A stretch of DNA of 34,204 nucleotides from Rosenbergiella gaditana (GTDB taxonomy: Bacteria > Pseudomonadota > Gammaproteobacteria > Enterobacterales > Enterobacteriaceae), in the NCBI RefSeq assembly GCF_018494065.1, contig NZ_JABBFR010000022.1, positions 1 to 34,204 on the forward strand, in the 5' to 3' direction. The position numbers and the translations under genes were made by a program. Positions within the stretch are counted from its first letter, which is position 1, and each line of letters begins with the position of its first letter. Positions 24,480 to 32,679 of the stretch are shown here, one piece after another. Below the pieces are notes generated by a model, which saw nothing but the letters and a program-made list of their open reading frames with translations, had not been told where the DNA came from and did not search any database.

Positions 24480-26024
24480 ATGGCTTATAACGAGAGAAAG
24501 CCTTTAGAGCCTGCACAGCTAGTATTGATGACCATTGCGTTATCGCTCGCAACGTTTATGCAAGTTCTTGACTCAACCATCGCGAATGTGGCGATACCGA
24601 CCATAGCGGGTGACTTAGGTGCCTCCAATACTCAAGGGACTTGGGTTATCACCTCTTTTGGTGTGGCCAATGCCATTTCCATCCCCTTGACTGGATGGCT
24701 CGCACGCCGTTTTGGTGAGGTAAAGCTATTTGTTGCTTCCACTGCCGCGTTTGCCATCGCCTCTTGGGCTTGCGGTATGTCAAATTCATTGACTATGTTG
24801 ATTATTTTTCGGGTGATTCAAGGCCTAGTAGCAGGCCCATTGATCCCATTGTCACAAAGCCTGTTACTCAACAACTATCCTCCCGCGAAGCGAGGCATGG
24901 CCATGTCGCTGTGGGCGATGACGGTTGTCGTTGCGCCGATTTGTGGCCCGATTCTAGGTGGCTGGATAAGCGATAATTACCATTGGGGCTGGATATTTTT
25001 TATCAACGTCCCCATAGGTATCATCGTTGTCCTACTGGCGGTAAAAACCCTCGGTAAGCGTGAGACGCTAACGCGTAAACAACCGATCGATATTGTCGGT
25101 TTGGTTATGTTGACCTTAGGGATTGGCTGCTTACAAGTGATGCTGGATAGAGGGAAGGAGTTAGATTGGTTTAGTTCAACAGAGATCATCACGCTGACGG
25201 TAGTGGCAGTCGTCGCCTTACTGATCTTGATTATTTGGGAATTAACCGATGAACATCCCATTATTGATCTGTCGCTGTTTAAATCGCGTAACTTCTCTAT
25301 TGGATGTGGCTCGATTAGCTTAGCCTACATGCTCTATTTCGGGACTATCGTGCTACTCCCTCAACTGCTGCAAGAGGTCTTCGGATATACCGCTACTTGG
25401 GCGGGTCTGGCCTCCGCGCCGGTAGGAATACTCCCTGTTATCTTATCACCGATCATTGGACGCTTTGCTCCTCGTCTTGATATGCGTTATCTGGTGACGT
25501 TTAGCTTTATTATGTACGCAATCTGCTTCTATTGGCGCGCCTATACCTTCGAACCGGGGATGAGTTTTGCTGATGCTGCTTGGCCACAATTTATTCAAGG
25601 CTTTGCGGTAGCCTGTTTCTTTATGCCCTTAACGACCATTACCTTATCGGGTCTTTCGTCAGAGAGAATTGCCGCGGCGTCTGGGCTGTCTAATTTTATC
25701 CGGACACTAGGTGGCTCAATAGGAACCTCCATTACCACAACGCTGTGGACCAACAGAGAAGCGATGCATCATAGTCAGCTAACAGAATCCATCACTGCCT
25801 ATAACCCGAATGCCCAACAGAGTTATCAACAGCTGGAATCGTTGGGAATGAGCCATCAGCAAGCATCCAGCTATATTGCCCAGCAAATTACTAATCAGGG
25901 ATTGATAATCTCAGCTAATGAAATATTTTGGGCAGCTGGTGGAATATTCATTGTGTTGTTAGTGGTTATTTGGTTCGCCAAACCCCCTTTTCACTCAGGC
26001 GGTGGGGGCGGCGGTGCTCACTAA
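24480..26024 (+). CDS. emrB: Multidrug exporter EmrB (MFS, DHA2, 14 helices)
   Basis: Proton-driven inner-membrane exporter of hydrophobic uncouplers and drugs, DHA2 family with 14 predicted helices. VLDSTIANVAIPTIAG (motif D1), GWLARRFGEVKLF (motif A), RVIQGLVAGPLIPLSQS (motif B) and PICGPILGGWISDNYHWGWIFFINVPIG (motif C) are all visible. The C-terminus keeps the Gly-rich tail GGGGGGAH. 514 residues. In E. coli luxS follows; here the convergent yfiF and an IS remnant do. The ribosome site is poor, in keeping with coupling to emrA. Confidence 0.96.
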   Translation: MAYNERKPLEPAQLVLMTIALSLATFMQVLDSTIANVAIPTIAGDLGASNTQGTWVITSFGVANAISIPLTGWLARRFGEVKLFVASTAAFAIASWACGMSNSLTMLIIFRVIQGLVAGPLIPLSQSLLLNNYPPAKRGMAMSLWAMTVVVAPICGPILGGWISDNYHWGWIFFINVPIGIIVVLLAVKTLGKRETLTRKQPIDIVGLVMLTLGIGCLQVMLDRGKELDWFSSTEIITLTVVAVVALLILIIWELTDEHPIIDLSLFKSRNFSIGCGSISLAYMLYFGTIVLLPQLLQEVFGYTATWAGLASAPVGILPVILSPIIGRFAPRLDMRYLVTFSFIMYAICFYWRAYTFEPGMSFADAAWPQFIQGFAVACFFMPLTTITLSGLSSERIAAASGLSNFIRTLGGSIGTSITTTLWTNREAMHHSQLTESITAYNPNAQQSYQQLESLGMSHQQASSYIAQQITNQGLIISANEIFWAAGGIFIVLLVVIWFAKPPFHSGGGGGGAH

Positions 26025-26041
26025 TAAAAAAAGCGCCTTAC

Positions 26042-26053
26042 TGAAGTGACCCC
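26042..26053 (+). repeat. IS terminal inverted repeat, left (orfB end)
   Basis: TGAAGTGACCCC, identical to the reverse complement of 26774-26785. Confidence 0.9.
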
Positions 26054-26073
26054 ATAAACTTGGACACTTTTAG

Positions 26074-26238
26074 TTAGACGGCCTGTAAGGCCTGATTTCG
26101 GTATTCAACCGGAGTTAGGCTTTTTAGCTTGGCTTTGATCCGCTTGGTATTGTAATAAAATACACTTTTTGCAAGCTTCATTGCAGAGAGTAAGTATTTT
26201 AAGGGATGCTGCTTTTTCAGAGCTAAAACGGCTAACGT
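26074..26238 (-). pseudogene. orfB transposase remnant, in-frame internal deletion
   Basis: In the -1 frame relative to orfA, 54 codons run from ACG (26236-26238) to TAA (26074-26076). The first part (LALKKQHPLKYLLSAMKLAKSVFYY) looks like the N-terminus of IS150-type orfB and the second (YYNTKRIKAKLKSLTP and on to VEYRNQALQAV) like its C-terminus. Everything between, including the whole DDE integrase core of roughly 230 residues, is missing. The joint falls at Phe-Tyr-Tyr, a motif expected at both places in full-length relatives. The reading frame is preserved across the joint. Confidence 0.85.
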
Positions 26239-26738
26239 TTTTTCTTTGCTTGTTGTCGATTTAATTGTTTCAGCTCTTCCAACTTTTTTAATACCGCGTT
26301 CTCCGCCCGCAAATAAGTAATTTTCTCTTTTAGCTCTTCGAGGCTCTTTTCATCGTCTGAACGACTAGATATTGTGTGCGGCGGTTTCATTGGAAGCTTC
26401 CCTCTCTGTCTATATTCAAGCCCGGAGAAACCTTGCTTGTTGTAGCGTTCAAGCCATACAAACAAGATACCAGAAGAAATTAAATTGAGTACGGCTGAAG
26501 TGTGACTGAGAGACCAACTGTTTGTCGACATAAGTTTTAGCGCTTCAAATCGTGCTGTGGCAGAGCGCAGATGAGGGGTTGGGACAAAAGCATTATCTCC
26601 GTGAAGCGCAACGACCTTGGCCCAGTAACGGATTTGCTTAGAAGCTATTGAATATTTTTCGGCAAGAAAACACGATGACTCACCTGATAAATAGCAATTA
26701 GCGATGAAAATTTTTAACTCGCGGCTATATTTTGCCAT
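26232..26738 (-). CDS. IS3-family (IS150-group) orfA, helix-turn-helix protein
   Basis: 168 residues. It has two helix-turn-helix units in IS150 InsJ style (AKYSRELKIFIANCYLSGESSCFLAEKYSIASKQIRYW and SWSLSHTSAVLNLISSGILFVWLERY), a linker, and a C-terminal leucine-zipper-like coiled coil (SLEELKEKITYLRAENAVLKKLEELKQLN). It binds the inverted repeats and, fused to orfB by -1 frameshifting, makes the transposase. The end carries an A6 run (AAGAAAAAACG) where frameshifting could occur. The start ATG directly abuts the T tract of an upstream hairpin. The gene itself shows no damage. Confidence 0.87.
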   Translation of the reverse strand: MAKYSRELKIFIANCYLSGESSCFLAEKYSIASKQIRYWAKVVALHGDNAFVPTPHLRSATARFEALKLMSTNSWSLSHTSAVLNLISSGILFVWLERYNKQGFSGLEYRQRGKLPMKPPHTISSRSDDEKSLEELKEKITYLRAENAVLKKLEELKQLNRQQAKKKR

Positions 26739-26777
26739 AAAAAAACCCCCGATAATGGGTTGTCCAACTATCGGGGG
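26739..26777 (-). terminator. Hairpin with T tract ending at the orfA start codon
   Basis: On the minus strand CCCCCGATA (26777-26769) pairs perfectly with TATCGGGGG (26754-26746), loop of 14 bases, then seven T residues (26745-26739) and directly the orfA ATG. It would stop transcripts entering the element from yfiF and hide the orfA start; transcripts begun inside the loop would escape. Such protection is known in other insertion sequences. Confidence 0.65.
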
Positions 26778-26785
26778 TCACTTCA
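26774..26785 (-). repeat. IS terminal inverted repeat, right (orfA end)
   Basis: Reverse complement TGAAGTGACCCC; overlaps the base of the terminator-like hairpin before orfA. Confidence 0.9.
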
Positions 26786-26801
26786 CTGACGGCGCTTTTC
26801 T

Positions 26802-27866
26802 TTAAGCTTTCTGCTGACGCCACCACTCACCTAACAGTATCCCCGCGGCCACTGAAACATTCAAACTTTCAATGTTTCCTGTGCCACCGATGGATAGGCT
26901 AATATCCCCTTGGCGTAACGTTTCTTCATGCAACCCTTCACCCTCTTGCCCTAAAACAAAAACGGTTTTTGTCGGAAAAGTGGTTGATGCCAAAGGTTGG
27001 CCTTCATGGCTTGAGGTCGTCACAATGCTATAACCCGCGCGACGGAATGCATCGAGACCTTGCAGGAAAGATGGCGCAGTGACCGCACGCACATGCTCAG
27101 CACCACCTTCTGCCGTTCTCACCGCGGCTCCAGATTCGAGTAAGTTAGCATCATTAACTAAAATGGCTTTAGCACCAAAGTGGGCACAGCTGCGCATGAT
27201 TGCGCCAAGATTATGCGGGTTACCCACATTCTCTAAGGCCACAACACAATCCTGTTCTTCAGCTTGCGCCAACCACGCCGCAACATCTAATCCGGTTTGT
27301 TTCTTGATAATGAAGCACACCCCACCGTGATGCTCTGTCCCCGCTGCTTTAGCCAATTCACTATCATCTACCACGTGGTAGGCTTTGCGGTTTGCAGCTA
27401 ACCAACGCAAGGTCTCACGAAAGCGGGGGGTAACACTTTGCACAAACCACGCCCGCACAATCGCTTCTGGACGGCTTTGGAATAATGCTTGGCAAGCATT
27501 TTCGCCATATACGCGAGTCTCTTCTTGACGTTGACGACGGAGCTGTTCGGGATCGATATAACTCTTCGCCGTCAGACCTTCGTCTGCGCTCGGTGCTTGC
27601 GTAGACTCTTTCTGTTCCGTAGGGCGTTTAGATACTGTACGCCAAGGTGAGTCATTACGATGAGAGGACGATTCATTACGACGTACGGAAGACTCATCAC
27701 GACGTGGAGATGAAGATGAACGACGATCTGTCGGCGCCTTGCGGTCTGACGAGCGACCACCTTTACCGGTCCGCGGATTACCGCTGCTGCGCGAAGAAGT
27801 CGCCTCTTCACCGCGAACATACATTACTTTAACTTTACTGCTTTTACTTTTATTTTCGTCGTTCAT
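26802..27866 (-). CDS. yfiF: SPOUT-family tRNA/rRNA 2'-O-methyltransferase YfiF
   Basis: TrmH-like RNA methyltransferase of unsettled target. The first ~110 residues are a disordered basic stretch rich in Arg/Ser ([19 protein letters not shown]), then a substrate-binding domain ([16 protein letters not shown]...[11 protein letters not shown]) and the SpoU knot ([64 protein letters not shown]) that binds S-adenosylmethionine. 354 residues. ATG 27866 is preferred to GTG 27869 because AGGAG is six bases ahead. The stop abuts the right arm of the split terminator. Confidence 0.93.
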   Translation of the reverse strand: MNDENKSKSSKVKVMYVRGEEATSSRSSGNPRTGKGGRSSDRKAPTDRRSSSSPRRDESSVRRNESSSHRNDSPWRTVSKRPTEQKESTQAPSADEGLTAKSYIDPEQLRRQRQEETRVYGENACQALFQSRPEAIVRAWFVQSVTPRFRETLRWLAANRKAYHVVDDSELAKAAGTEHHGGVCFIIKKQTGLDVAAWLAQAEEQDCVVALENVGNPHNLGAIMRSCAHFGAKAILVNDANLLESGAAVRTAEGGAEHVRAVTAPSFLQGLDAFRRAGYSIVTTSSHEGQPLASTTFPTKTVFVLGQEGEGLHEETLRQGDISLSIGGTGNIESLNVSVAAGILLGEWWRQQKA

Positions 27867-27960
27867 CACATTCTCCTGTTACTGAGCGCGCAGATTACCT
27901 GATGTCCGCTTGCTTAGCTATCTTCTTTATTGGTGGATTAACGATCACCCTACCAGAAAT

Positions 27961-27979
27961 GATGCTATCGCGTAGCATC
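27961..27979. other. 7-bp dyad in the yfiF-yfiP divergent gap
   Basis: GATGCTA (27961-27967) and TAGCATC (27973-27979) flank TCGCG in the 160-base gap between divergent yfiF and yfiP. Possible operator or remnant; no regulator can be named. E. coli has trxC in this gap and no trace of it is visible here. Confidence 0.35.
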
Positions 27980-28028
27980 CCCCGCTGAACTCAATTAAAC
28001 TGTCTTTTTTTTTCAGTATCGATTTTTT

Positions 28029-28718
28029 ATGACTCATTGTAATGCCGTATTACAACTCCGTGCACAACGTTTAGCGGCCGCTACGCGTCCATTCCTCGCG
28101 CGCGGTAATCGTGTGAGCCGTTGTCAGCGTTGTCTTTTACCTCAGCGTAATTGTCTATGTTCAACGATACAACCTCAACAGGCCCGCAGCCGTTTTTGCC
28201 TAATGATGTACGATACGGAGCCGATGAAGCCAAGTAATACAGGGAGACTTATCGCTGATATCTTACCGGAAACACTGGCCTATCAATGGTCGAGAACCAC
28301 ATTTGACGATAAAGATTTTCTTGAAAATATCACGCGCGACTATCAACCTATGGTGGTGTTTCCGGCCAGCTATGCGCAAGCCGATAGGGCCGTCTTACAT
28401 CGTCCACCGCTCGAAGGTAAGCCTCCACTCTTTATTATGCTGGATGGGACCTGGAGTGAAGCGCGTAAAATGTTTCGCAAAAGCCCATGGTTAAATAGCT
28501 TTCCGGTGATCTCTGTTGATGTTTCAACTCCGAGTCAATATACCTTACGCGAAGCGCACAGCGACGCACACCATTGCACCGCCGAAATTGCCAGCGCCTT
28601 ACTTGTACAAGCTGGAGACAGCGTGGCCGCAGAGCATTTAAGCCAACACTTTTCCCTATTCCGGGAACGCTATTTAGCAGGTAAACCTCATCATCCCATT
28701 CATACTCGGGAAGAATAA
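28029..28718 (+). CDS. tapT: tRNA acp3U47 synthase TapT (DTW-domain protein YfiP)
   Basis: DTW-domain enzyme that transfers the 3-amino-3-carboxypropyl group of S-adenosylmethionine to uridine 47 of tRNAs (YfiP, renamed TapT in E. coli). N-terminal zinc-type Cys cluster CQRCLLPQRNCLC (about 36-48), conserved DTEPMKPSNTGRLIADIL, the family signature DGTW in FIMLDGTWSEARKMFRKSPWL, and LREAHSDAHHCTAEIASALL near the end. 229 residues. The start has no visible ribosome site (T-rich leader). patZ follows after 32 bases. Confidence 0.92.
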   Translation: MTHCNAVLQLRAQRLAAATRPFLARGNRVSRCQRCLLPQRNCLCSTIQPQQARSRFCLMMYDTEPMKPSNTGRLIADILPETLAYQWSRTTFDDKDFLENITRDYQPMVVFPASYAQADRAVLHRPPLEGKPPLFIMLDGTWSEARKMFRKSPWLNSFPVISVDVSTPSQYTLREAHSDAHHCTAEIASALLVQAGDSVAAEHLSQHFSLFRERYLAGKPHHPIHTREE

Positions 28719-28750
28719 CGATTATTACGGCCACCGCTAACGGAGGAGCC

Positions 28751-31204
28751 ATGAGTCAACTCGGATTAGAAGCATTATTAAAACCGAAATCAATTGCGGT
28801 GATTGGCGCATCTCGAAAAGTCGGTCGCGCGGGCTATTTGATGATGCAAAACCTATTAGCCGGTGGCTTCTCAGGGGCTATTTTACCGGTTAATCCACAC
28901 TATTCCGCAGTCTGTGGGGTAATGGCTTATCCGACAATCTCTGCGCTACCGTTAGTCCCCGATTTAGCAATTCTCTGTACTCATGCTCGGCATCTAGCAC
29001 AACTCCTCGACGAATTAGGGGAAAAAGGCTGCCGTAGTTGTATTATTCTCTCGGCGTCGAAAGAACACTTTACGGCATTACTCGCCCAAGCATCCCGGTG
29101 GAATATACGATTACTAGGGCCTAACAGTTTAGGCTTAATCGCTCCCCATCAGGGGCTCAATGCCAGCTTCTCCCCTGTACCGGTGGCACGGGGGAATGTT
29201 GCGTTTATCGCGCAATCTACCGCCGTTGCGAACACCATTCTTGATTGGGCACAACAACGGAAAATTGGCTTCTCATGGTTTATTGCCTTGGGGGATGGTG
29301 TAGATATTGATAGTGATGACCTACTCGATTTCTTAGCTCGAGATACCAAAACCCACGCTATTTTAATCGCACTTGAGCACCTTAACGACGCCCGACGTTT
29401 TGTCTCTGCAGCCCGCAGTGCATCGCGTAACAAACCCATTGTGATGTTTAAAAGTGGTCGAAGCCGTGCTGCACGATTATTAGTGGGAAGCGAAGAGACT
29501 TACGATGGAACATGGGATGCCGCTATTCAACGAGCAGGAATGCTAAGGGTTTACGACTCCCACGAGTTATTTTCAGCAGTTGAGTCCTTGAGTCATATGC
29601 GTCATTTTAATGGTGAATCGCTATTTATTGTCAGTAATGGCGTCGCCCCTGCTGCCTTAGCATTGGATGTACTGGAGGAGCGTCAAGGAACATTACTTCA
29701 GCTTAGCCCAGCGACACAGCAACGTCTGCGCGCACGGTTACCCGATAATATCCCTATTACTAATCCACTCGACCTCAAAGATGATGCTACTACGCAGCTT
29801 TACCTAGACGTCACCGCCATACTACTTGATAGCTCAGAAGCCGAAGCTATTATGGTAATACATGCGCCTAGCGCTGTTTCTCCGGCAAGCGATTGCGCTG
29901 AGAAATTATCGATACTTTATAATCAACATCCGCGAGCCAAATATAAAACTTTATTAACTAACTGGTGTGGTGAATATTCTTCACAAGGTGCACGTGCAAT
30001 TTTCTCACAAGCTAGAATTCCAACCTGGCGGACGCCTGAAGGCACAGTGACGGCGTTTATGCACCGAGTCGCTTATCATCGAAACCAAAAACAACTGAGA
30101 GAAACGCCTGCGAGATTGGCAGTCCAGCCATTAGACCGCACAAACGTCCGTGAATACTTACAAAAGCAGGTCACCAGCCATAAATCCCTTATTCAGGGTG
30201 CAGAATTAATCAGCCTACTAGCGGACTATGGTTTCCCGCAGACTGAGCTCTTGCCACAGGTTGATAGCGAACAAGACCGCCAACGGATACGCATCATGGT
30301 GCAACATGATCCGCTATTTGGTCCGATTATTTTAGTGGGCGAGCAGAGCGAAATGTGGCAGGAAGATAAGCAGGCAGTTACGTCATTATTACCCCTCAAT
30401 ATGGCACTGGCTAATCATCTGATTGCGCAGGCAATACAGCAGCATAAAATTTTTCGTCGCTGGGAAACACGACCAGAAAATATCTATCGGCTCAGTCAAA
30501 CCCTCGTTCAGCTTTCTGATCTGATTATTGATTGCCCCGAAATTATAGCCTGCCAGCTCGATCTTTATGTTGGTAAACAAACCCCACTACTATTAATGCA
30601 CGGCCAACTTACTCTGCATAAATTTGACGGGGATAGCGAAGACCGCCTGGCTATTCGACCCTATCCACAGAAATATGAGCAATGGGTAACCTTAAAAGAT
30701 GGGCGACAGGCGCTATTTCGTCCCATTCTTCCTGAAGATGAACCTCAGCTACTCGCTTTTATTGGCCGAGTAACAAAGGAAGATCTTTACTACCGATATT
30801 TCAGTGAGATCAACGAGTTTACCCACGACGATTTAGCCAATATGACGCAGATCGATTACGATCGTGAAATGGCGTTTGTTGCGGTGATCCAAGAGAACGA
30901 CGGCGACACCATTATCGGTGTTACTCGAGCCATTTCTGACAGTGATAATATTGATGCAGAATTTTCAATTTTGGTGCGCTCTGACCTTAAACGTTTAGGG
31001 CTCGGCAGAATGTTATTGGAAAAAATGGTGAGTTACACGCGAGATCATGGTTTGCAACAGCTAAATGGTATTACTATGCCCAATAACACTGGGATGATAG
31101 CGCTGGCTAAACAACTTGGCTTTAGCTGCAAAAATAGTGTCGAGGATGGAATTGTTAGCTTACGCTTAGCGCTAGATTCTCCTGCAGAAAATAGCCATTC
31201 TTAA
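28751..31204 (+). CDS. patZ: Protein lysine acetyltransferase PatZ (Pka), ATP-grasp part shortened
   Basis: Two-part enzyme: an NDP-forming acyl-CoA synthetase-like region followed by a GNAT domain (about residues 654-800, FRPILPEDEPQLLAF, SDLKRLGLGRMLLEKM) that acetylates lysines of metabolic proteins such as acetyl-CoA synthetase. The CoA-binding (GASRKVGRAGYLMM) and ligase parts (about 1-450) are normal. The ATP-grasp region is not: E. coli PatZ has 886 residues as I recall, this one 817, and the gap falls at about residues 500-515, between LADYGFPQTE and MVQHDPLFGPII. The block around GYPVALKLRSP is gone and the Gly-rich loop after LGEGG is altered. The frame is intact, with a strong ribosome site (GGAGGAG). 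Confidence 0.92.
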   Translation: MSQLGLEALLKPKSIAVIGASRKVGRAGYLMMQNLLAGGFSGAILPVNPHYSAVCGVMAYPTISALPLVPDLAILCTHARHLAQLLDELGEKGCRSCIILSASKEHFTALLAQASRWNIRLLGPNSLGLIAPHQGLNASFSPVPVARGNVAFIAQSTAVANTILDWAQQRKIGFSWFIALGDGVDIDSDDLLDFLARDTKTHAILIALEHLNDARRFVSAARSASRNKPIVMFKSGRSRAARLLVGSEETYDGTWDAAIQRAGMLRVYDSHELFSAVESLSHMRHFNGESLFIVSNGVAPAALALDVLEERQGTLLQLSPATQQRLRARLPDNIPITNPLDLKDDATTQLYLDVTAILLDSSEAEAIMVIHAPSAVSPASDCAEKLSILYNQHPRAKYKTLLTNWCGEYSSQGARAIFSQARIPTWRTPEGTVTAFMHRVAYHRNQKQLRETPARLAVQPLDRTNVREYLQKQVTSHKSLIQGAELISLLADYGFPQTELLPQVDSEQDRQRIRIMVQHDPLFGPIILVGEQSEMWQEDKQAVTSLLPLNMALANHLIAQAIQQHKIFRRWETRPENIYRLSQTLVQLSDLIIDCPEIIACQLDLYVGKQTPLLLMHGQLTLHKFDGDSEDRLAIRPYPQKYEQWVTLKDGRQALFRPILPEDEPQLLAFIGRVTKEDLYYRYFSEINEFTHDDLANMTQIDYDREMAFVAVIQENDGDTIIGVTRAISDSDNIDAEFSILVRSDLKRLGLGRMLLEKMVSYTRDHGLQQLNGITMPNNTGMIALAKQLGFSCKNSVEDGIVSLRLALDSPAENSHS

Positions 31205-31245
31205 CCCTTTTGATGCTATAGTGTCGAGTTAAGGTTCCCAAGTTT

Positions 31246-31251
31246 TATAAT
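31246..31251 (+). promoter_or_regulatory. pssA -10 candidate
   Basis: Perfect TATAAT 34 bases before the pssA start, in the 81-base gap after patZ. No good -35 at the right spacing, so weak. Confidence 0.35.
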
Positions 31252-31285
31252 GTTTTTCGATTCCTAATAGAAGAAGCGTAATGCG

Positions 31286-32641
31286 ATGTTGCCAAAAAAT
31301 AAAATGAATTCTCACCAGCGATACCTTGCAGAACTTCCAAAATTGCCGCAATCAATCACTGATTTTTCATTTTTGTACTCTGCAGCAGAGTTTCATCACA
31401 CGCTTTTGGAAAAAATAGGTCAGGCTCAGTATAGAGTTTGCCTTGTTGCGCTCTATCTTGAAAATGATGAAGCAGGACAGTCGATTATGGCTGCGCTTTA
31501 TCAAGCAAAACAAAATAATCCGCAACTTGATATTAGTATCTGTGTCGATTGGCACAGAGCTCAGCGTGGACGTATCGGTGCAGCACGGGGTGAAACCAAT
31601 GCCGATTGGTACTGTAAATTGGCTGAGCAAGCAGGAGAGCTAGCAATCCCTGTCTATGGTATCCCCGTTAATACACGCGAAGCTTTAGGCGTACTTCATC
31701 TCAAAGGTTTTATTTTTGATGATACGGTGATTTACAGCGGCGCTAGTATTAATAATGTTTATCTTCAACAGCAAGAGCGTTATCGATACGACCGCTACCA
31801 GATCATGAAGAATCCCGCACTCGCTAATATTATGTTTGATTGGATTAATATTAATCTCAAGCATTCCGATGCGGTTCACCGATTAGATCTCAAAGATCGC
31901 CCTTCTAGTCTTGAGATCAAAAACGAAACTAAAATTTTTCGCCAAGAGTTGAGAACCTTTAATTACGAATTGAAAGATTTGGCTGACGAACAGCAACTTG
32001 CTGTCACACCGCTAGCAGGCTTAGGAAAACGTAGTCTTCTTAACCAAACGATTTTCCATTTGATGCCGGCTACTGAAGAGAAATTGGTGATTTGTACGCC
32101 TTATTTTAATCTTCCAGCAATATTGGTCAGGCATATCATTCGTTTACTGCGCCAAGGAAAAGAAGTAGAAATTATTATCGGGGATAAAACCGCTAACGAT
32201 TTCTATATTCCGCCTGAAGAGCCTTTTAAAGTAATTGGCGCACTACCCTACCTGTACGAAATTAACTTACGCCGATTTGCAAGTCGCCTACAATATTATC
32301 TCGATAACGAAAAGCTAACGATCCGCTTATGGAAAGACGGCACTAACAGTTATCATTTAAAAGGTATTTGGGTTGATGAAGAGTGGATGTTACTCACTGG
32401 GAATAATTTAAACCCGAGGGCTTGGCGCTTAGATCTCGAGAATGCAATATTAGTTCATGATCCTAATCATCAACTGGCTGAACAAAAGCGTCTAGAGCTC
32501 AAACTTATCCGAGAACACACCACAATATTGAGCCAGTTTCATGATCTAGAGAGTATTGCCGATTACCCTAATAGGATCCGCAAACTTATTCGTCGCTTAC
32601 GTCGGATTAGAATCGATAAATTAATTAGCCGCATTCTATAA
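31286..32641 (+). CDS. pssA: CDP-diacylglycerol-serine O-phosphatidyltransferase (phosphatidylserine synthase)
   Basis: Type I phosphatidylserine synthase of the phospholipase D superfamily: CDP-diacylglycerol plus serine to phosphatidylserine, the committed step towards phosphatidylethanolamine. Peripheral, ribosome- and membrane-associated. The two HKD motifs are intact: HLKGFIFDD (about residue 138) and HLKGIWVDEEWML (about 357), with GNNLNPRAWRLDLENAIL after the second. The C-terminus is strongly basic (RKLIRRLRRIRIDKLISRIL). 451 residues, as in E. coli. An earlier ATG at 31281 is in another frame. E. coli has yfiM next; it is absent here. Confidence 0.96.
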   Translation: MLPKNKMNSHQRYLAELPKLPQSITDFSFLYSAAEFHHTLLEKIGQAQYRVCLVALYLENDEAGQSIMAALYQAKQNNPQLDISICVDWHRAQRGRIGAARGETNADWYCKLAEQAGELAIPVYGIPVNTREALGVLHLKGFIFDDTVIYSGASINNVYLQQQERYRYDRYQIMKNPALANIMFDWININLKHSDAVHRLDLKDRPSSLEIKNETKIFRQELRTFNYELKDLADEQQLAVTPLAGLGKRSLLNQTIFHLMPATEEKLVICTPYFNLPAILVRHIIRLLRQGKEVEIIIGDKTANDFYIPPEEPFKVIGALPYLYEINLRRFASRLQYYLDNEKLTIRLWKDGTNSYHLKGIWVDEEWMLLTGNNLNPRAWRLDLENAILVHDPNHQLAEQKRLELKLIREHTTILSQFHDLESIADYPNRIRKLIRRLRRIRIDKLISRIL

Positions 32642-32646
32642 TGTCT

Positions 32647-32669
32647 ATCTGCCAGCTACGCTGGCAGAT
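32647..32669 (+). terminator. pssA terminator
   Basis: 9-bp perfect stem ATCTGCCAG (32647-32655) / CTGGCAGAT (32661-32669) with loop CTACG, then a pyrimidine-rich TCATTTCTTTTT tail; five bases after the pssA stop. It also lies ten bases beyond the convergent kgtP stop. Confidence 0.7.
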
Positions 32670-32679
32670 TCATTTCTTT

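Larger units (their letters stand above)
26042..26785 (-). mobile_element. Internally deleted IS3-family (IS150-group) element
   Basis: 744-base element with 12-base perfect terminal inverted repeats TGAAGTGACCCC (26042-26053 and complementary 26774-26785), ending TG...CA. GGACA lies nine bases inside both ends, making a longer imperfect repeat. It holds an intact orfA and an orfB reduced to its two ends on the minus strand. A full member would be about 1.4 kb. No clean target duplication is seen: flanks are TTAC on the left and CTGA on the right, although ACTGA spans both outer junctions. It cannot move without help because the DDE domain is gone. Confidence 0.88.
26029..26799. terminator. 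emrB/yfiF bidirectional terminator split by the insertion element
   Basis: AAAAGCGCC (26029-26037) after emrB and GGCGCTTTT (26791-26799) before the yfiF stop are perfect inverted copies, each next to A or T runs. Only a few loop bases (TTAC and CTGAC) remain outside the insertion element between them. They look like one terminator shared by two convergent genes, now 750 bases apart. Confidence 0.65.

Noticed and set aside
26036..26790. Target-site duplication of the IS
   Set aside because: ACTGA spans both outer junctions but partly consists of IS end bases; taking the TG...CA ends, the flanking triplets TAC and CTG do not match.
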